Source: Gudongella sp051744365 (GTDB lineage Bacteria > Bacillota > Clostridia > Tissierellales > Tissierellaceae). Taken from it: a DNA stretch of 21,284 bases. Every line of letters starts with the position of its first letter. Positions within the stretch are counted from its first letter, which is position 1. Position numbers and translations under genes: made by a program. The notes below the pieces were generated by a model that saw nothing but the letters and a program-made list of their open reading frames with translations, was not told where the DNA came from and did no database searches. Below, piece after piece: positions 21,221-21,284 of this stretch. Where the stretch lies: NCBI GenBank assembly GCA_051744365.1, contig JBNJCX010000030.1:1-21284 (forward strand), written 5' to 3'.

Positions 21221-21284
21221 CTTGTCCTCGATTATCTCATAGTTTTCGTGGTTGATCTTATCCCACTCATTTTTTCTATACTTA
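21209..21284 (-). CDS. 3' end of an unidentified gene (partial, runs off the window)
   Basis: An open frame enters from the right edge and encodes 24 residues (KYRKNEWDKINHENYEIIED, then KYRK) before TAA. I do not recognise the family. The stop codon lies inside repeat copy 3. Copy 1, which lacks a gene, shares the same last bases, so this may be the carrier gene of the repeat, possibly a mobile-element protein. That is inference from position only. Confidence 0.4.
   Translation of the reverse strand, partial: KYRKNEWDKINHENYEIIEDKYRK

Noticed and set aside
1..21284. CRISPR array, tRNA or rRNA genes
   Set aside because: No regularly spaced direct repeats, no cloverleaf or TTCGAATC-type T-arm in context, and no rRNA-like stretch was seen by eye; a covariance-model scan was not possible.

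Overview
The window looks like part of a Gram-positive, Clostridia-type (Bacillota) chromosome. The DNA is moderately AT-rich. Most genes have strong purine-rich Shine-Dalgarno (SD) sites, several of them extended towards GGTGAT. One promoter is a near-consensus TTGACA-17-TATATT. The thiamine genes are controlled by a transcription-attenuating TPP riboswitch, and short secreted proteins carry 'stalk' domains. The exact taxon cannot be fixed from this sequence. No rRNA, tRNA or CRISPR array was seen.

Left part (84-9632, all minus strand): a secreted subtilisin-type protease, then a long operon read from 9632 down to 2030. It starts with an Ldh_2-type malate/lactate dehydrogenase, followed closely by a complete alternative rotary ATPase in the order atpD-C-Q-R-B-E-F-A-G. 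That order, the presence of atpQ and atpR, and the absence of a separate delta gene identify the N-type ATPase. The b subunit carries a C-terminal stretch that reads like the C-terminal domain of delta. The c subunit has glutamates at both ion-site positions (30 and 63).

Middle (9949-13910, plus strand): a thiamine-precursor salvage operon. It has a promoter, a TPP aptamer, a terminator hairpin that contains the first gene's SD, and then thiW-thiD-cytX-thiM-thiE with overlapping genes. Two transporters (thiazole and HMP) feed the HMP-P and thiazole kinases, and ThiE joins the products. No de novo genes (thiC, thiG) are present. A long hairpin separates this operon from the convergent copper operon.

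Right-middle (13980-17556, minus): a copper-defence pair, a membrane-anchored multicopper oxidase followed by a CopB-type P1B ATPase with a His-rich N-terminus.

Right (17736-19412, minus): a HigB-like toxin and an antitoxin fused to an ImmA/IrrE metallopeptidase domain. A palindromic operator lies upstream, and a 34-codon antitoxin-like fragment and a terminator lie downstream. A 500-bp gene-poor stretch with mobile-element-like debris follows. After it come a secreted protein with two stalk domains and a transglutaminase-like domain (19919-21037, plus), a bidirectional hairpin, and the 3' end of an unidentified minus-strand gene. Three copies of a short GGGACGGTTCTTTTTGTTT-type repeat sit in intergenic DNA at about 9.7, 19.6 and 21.2 kb.
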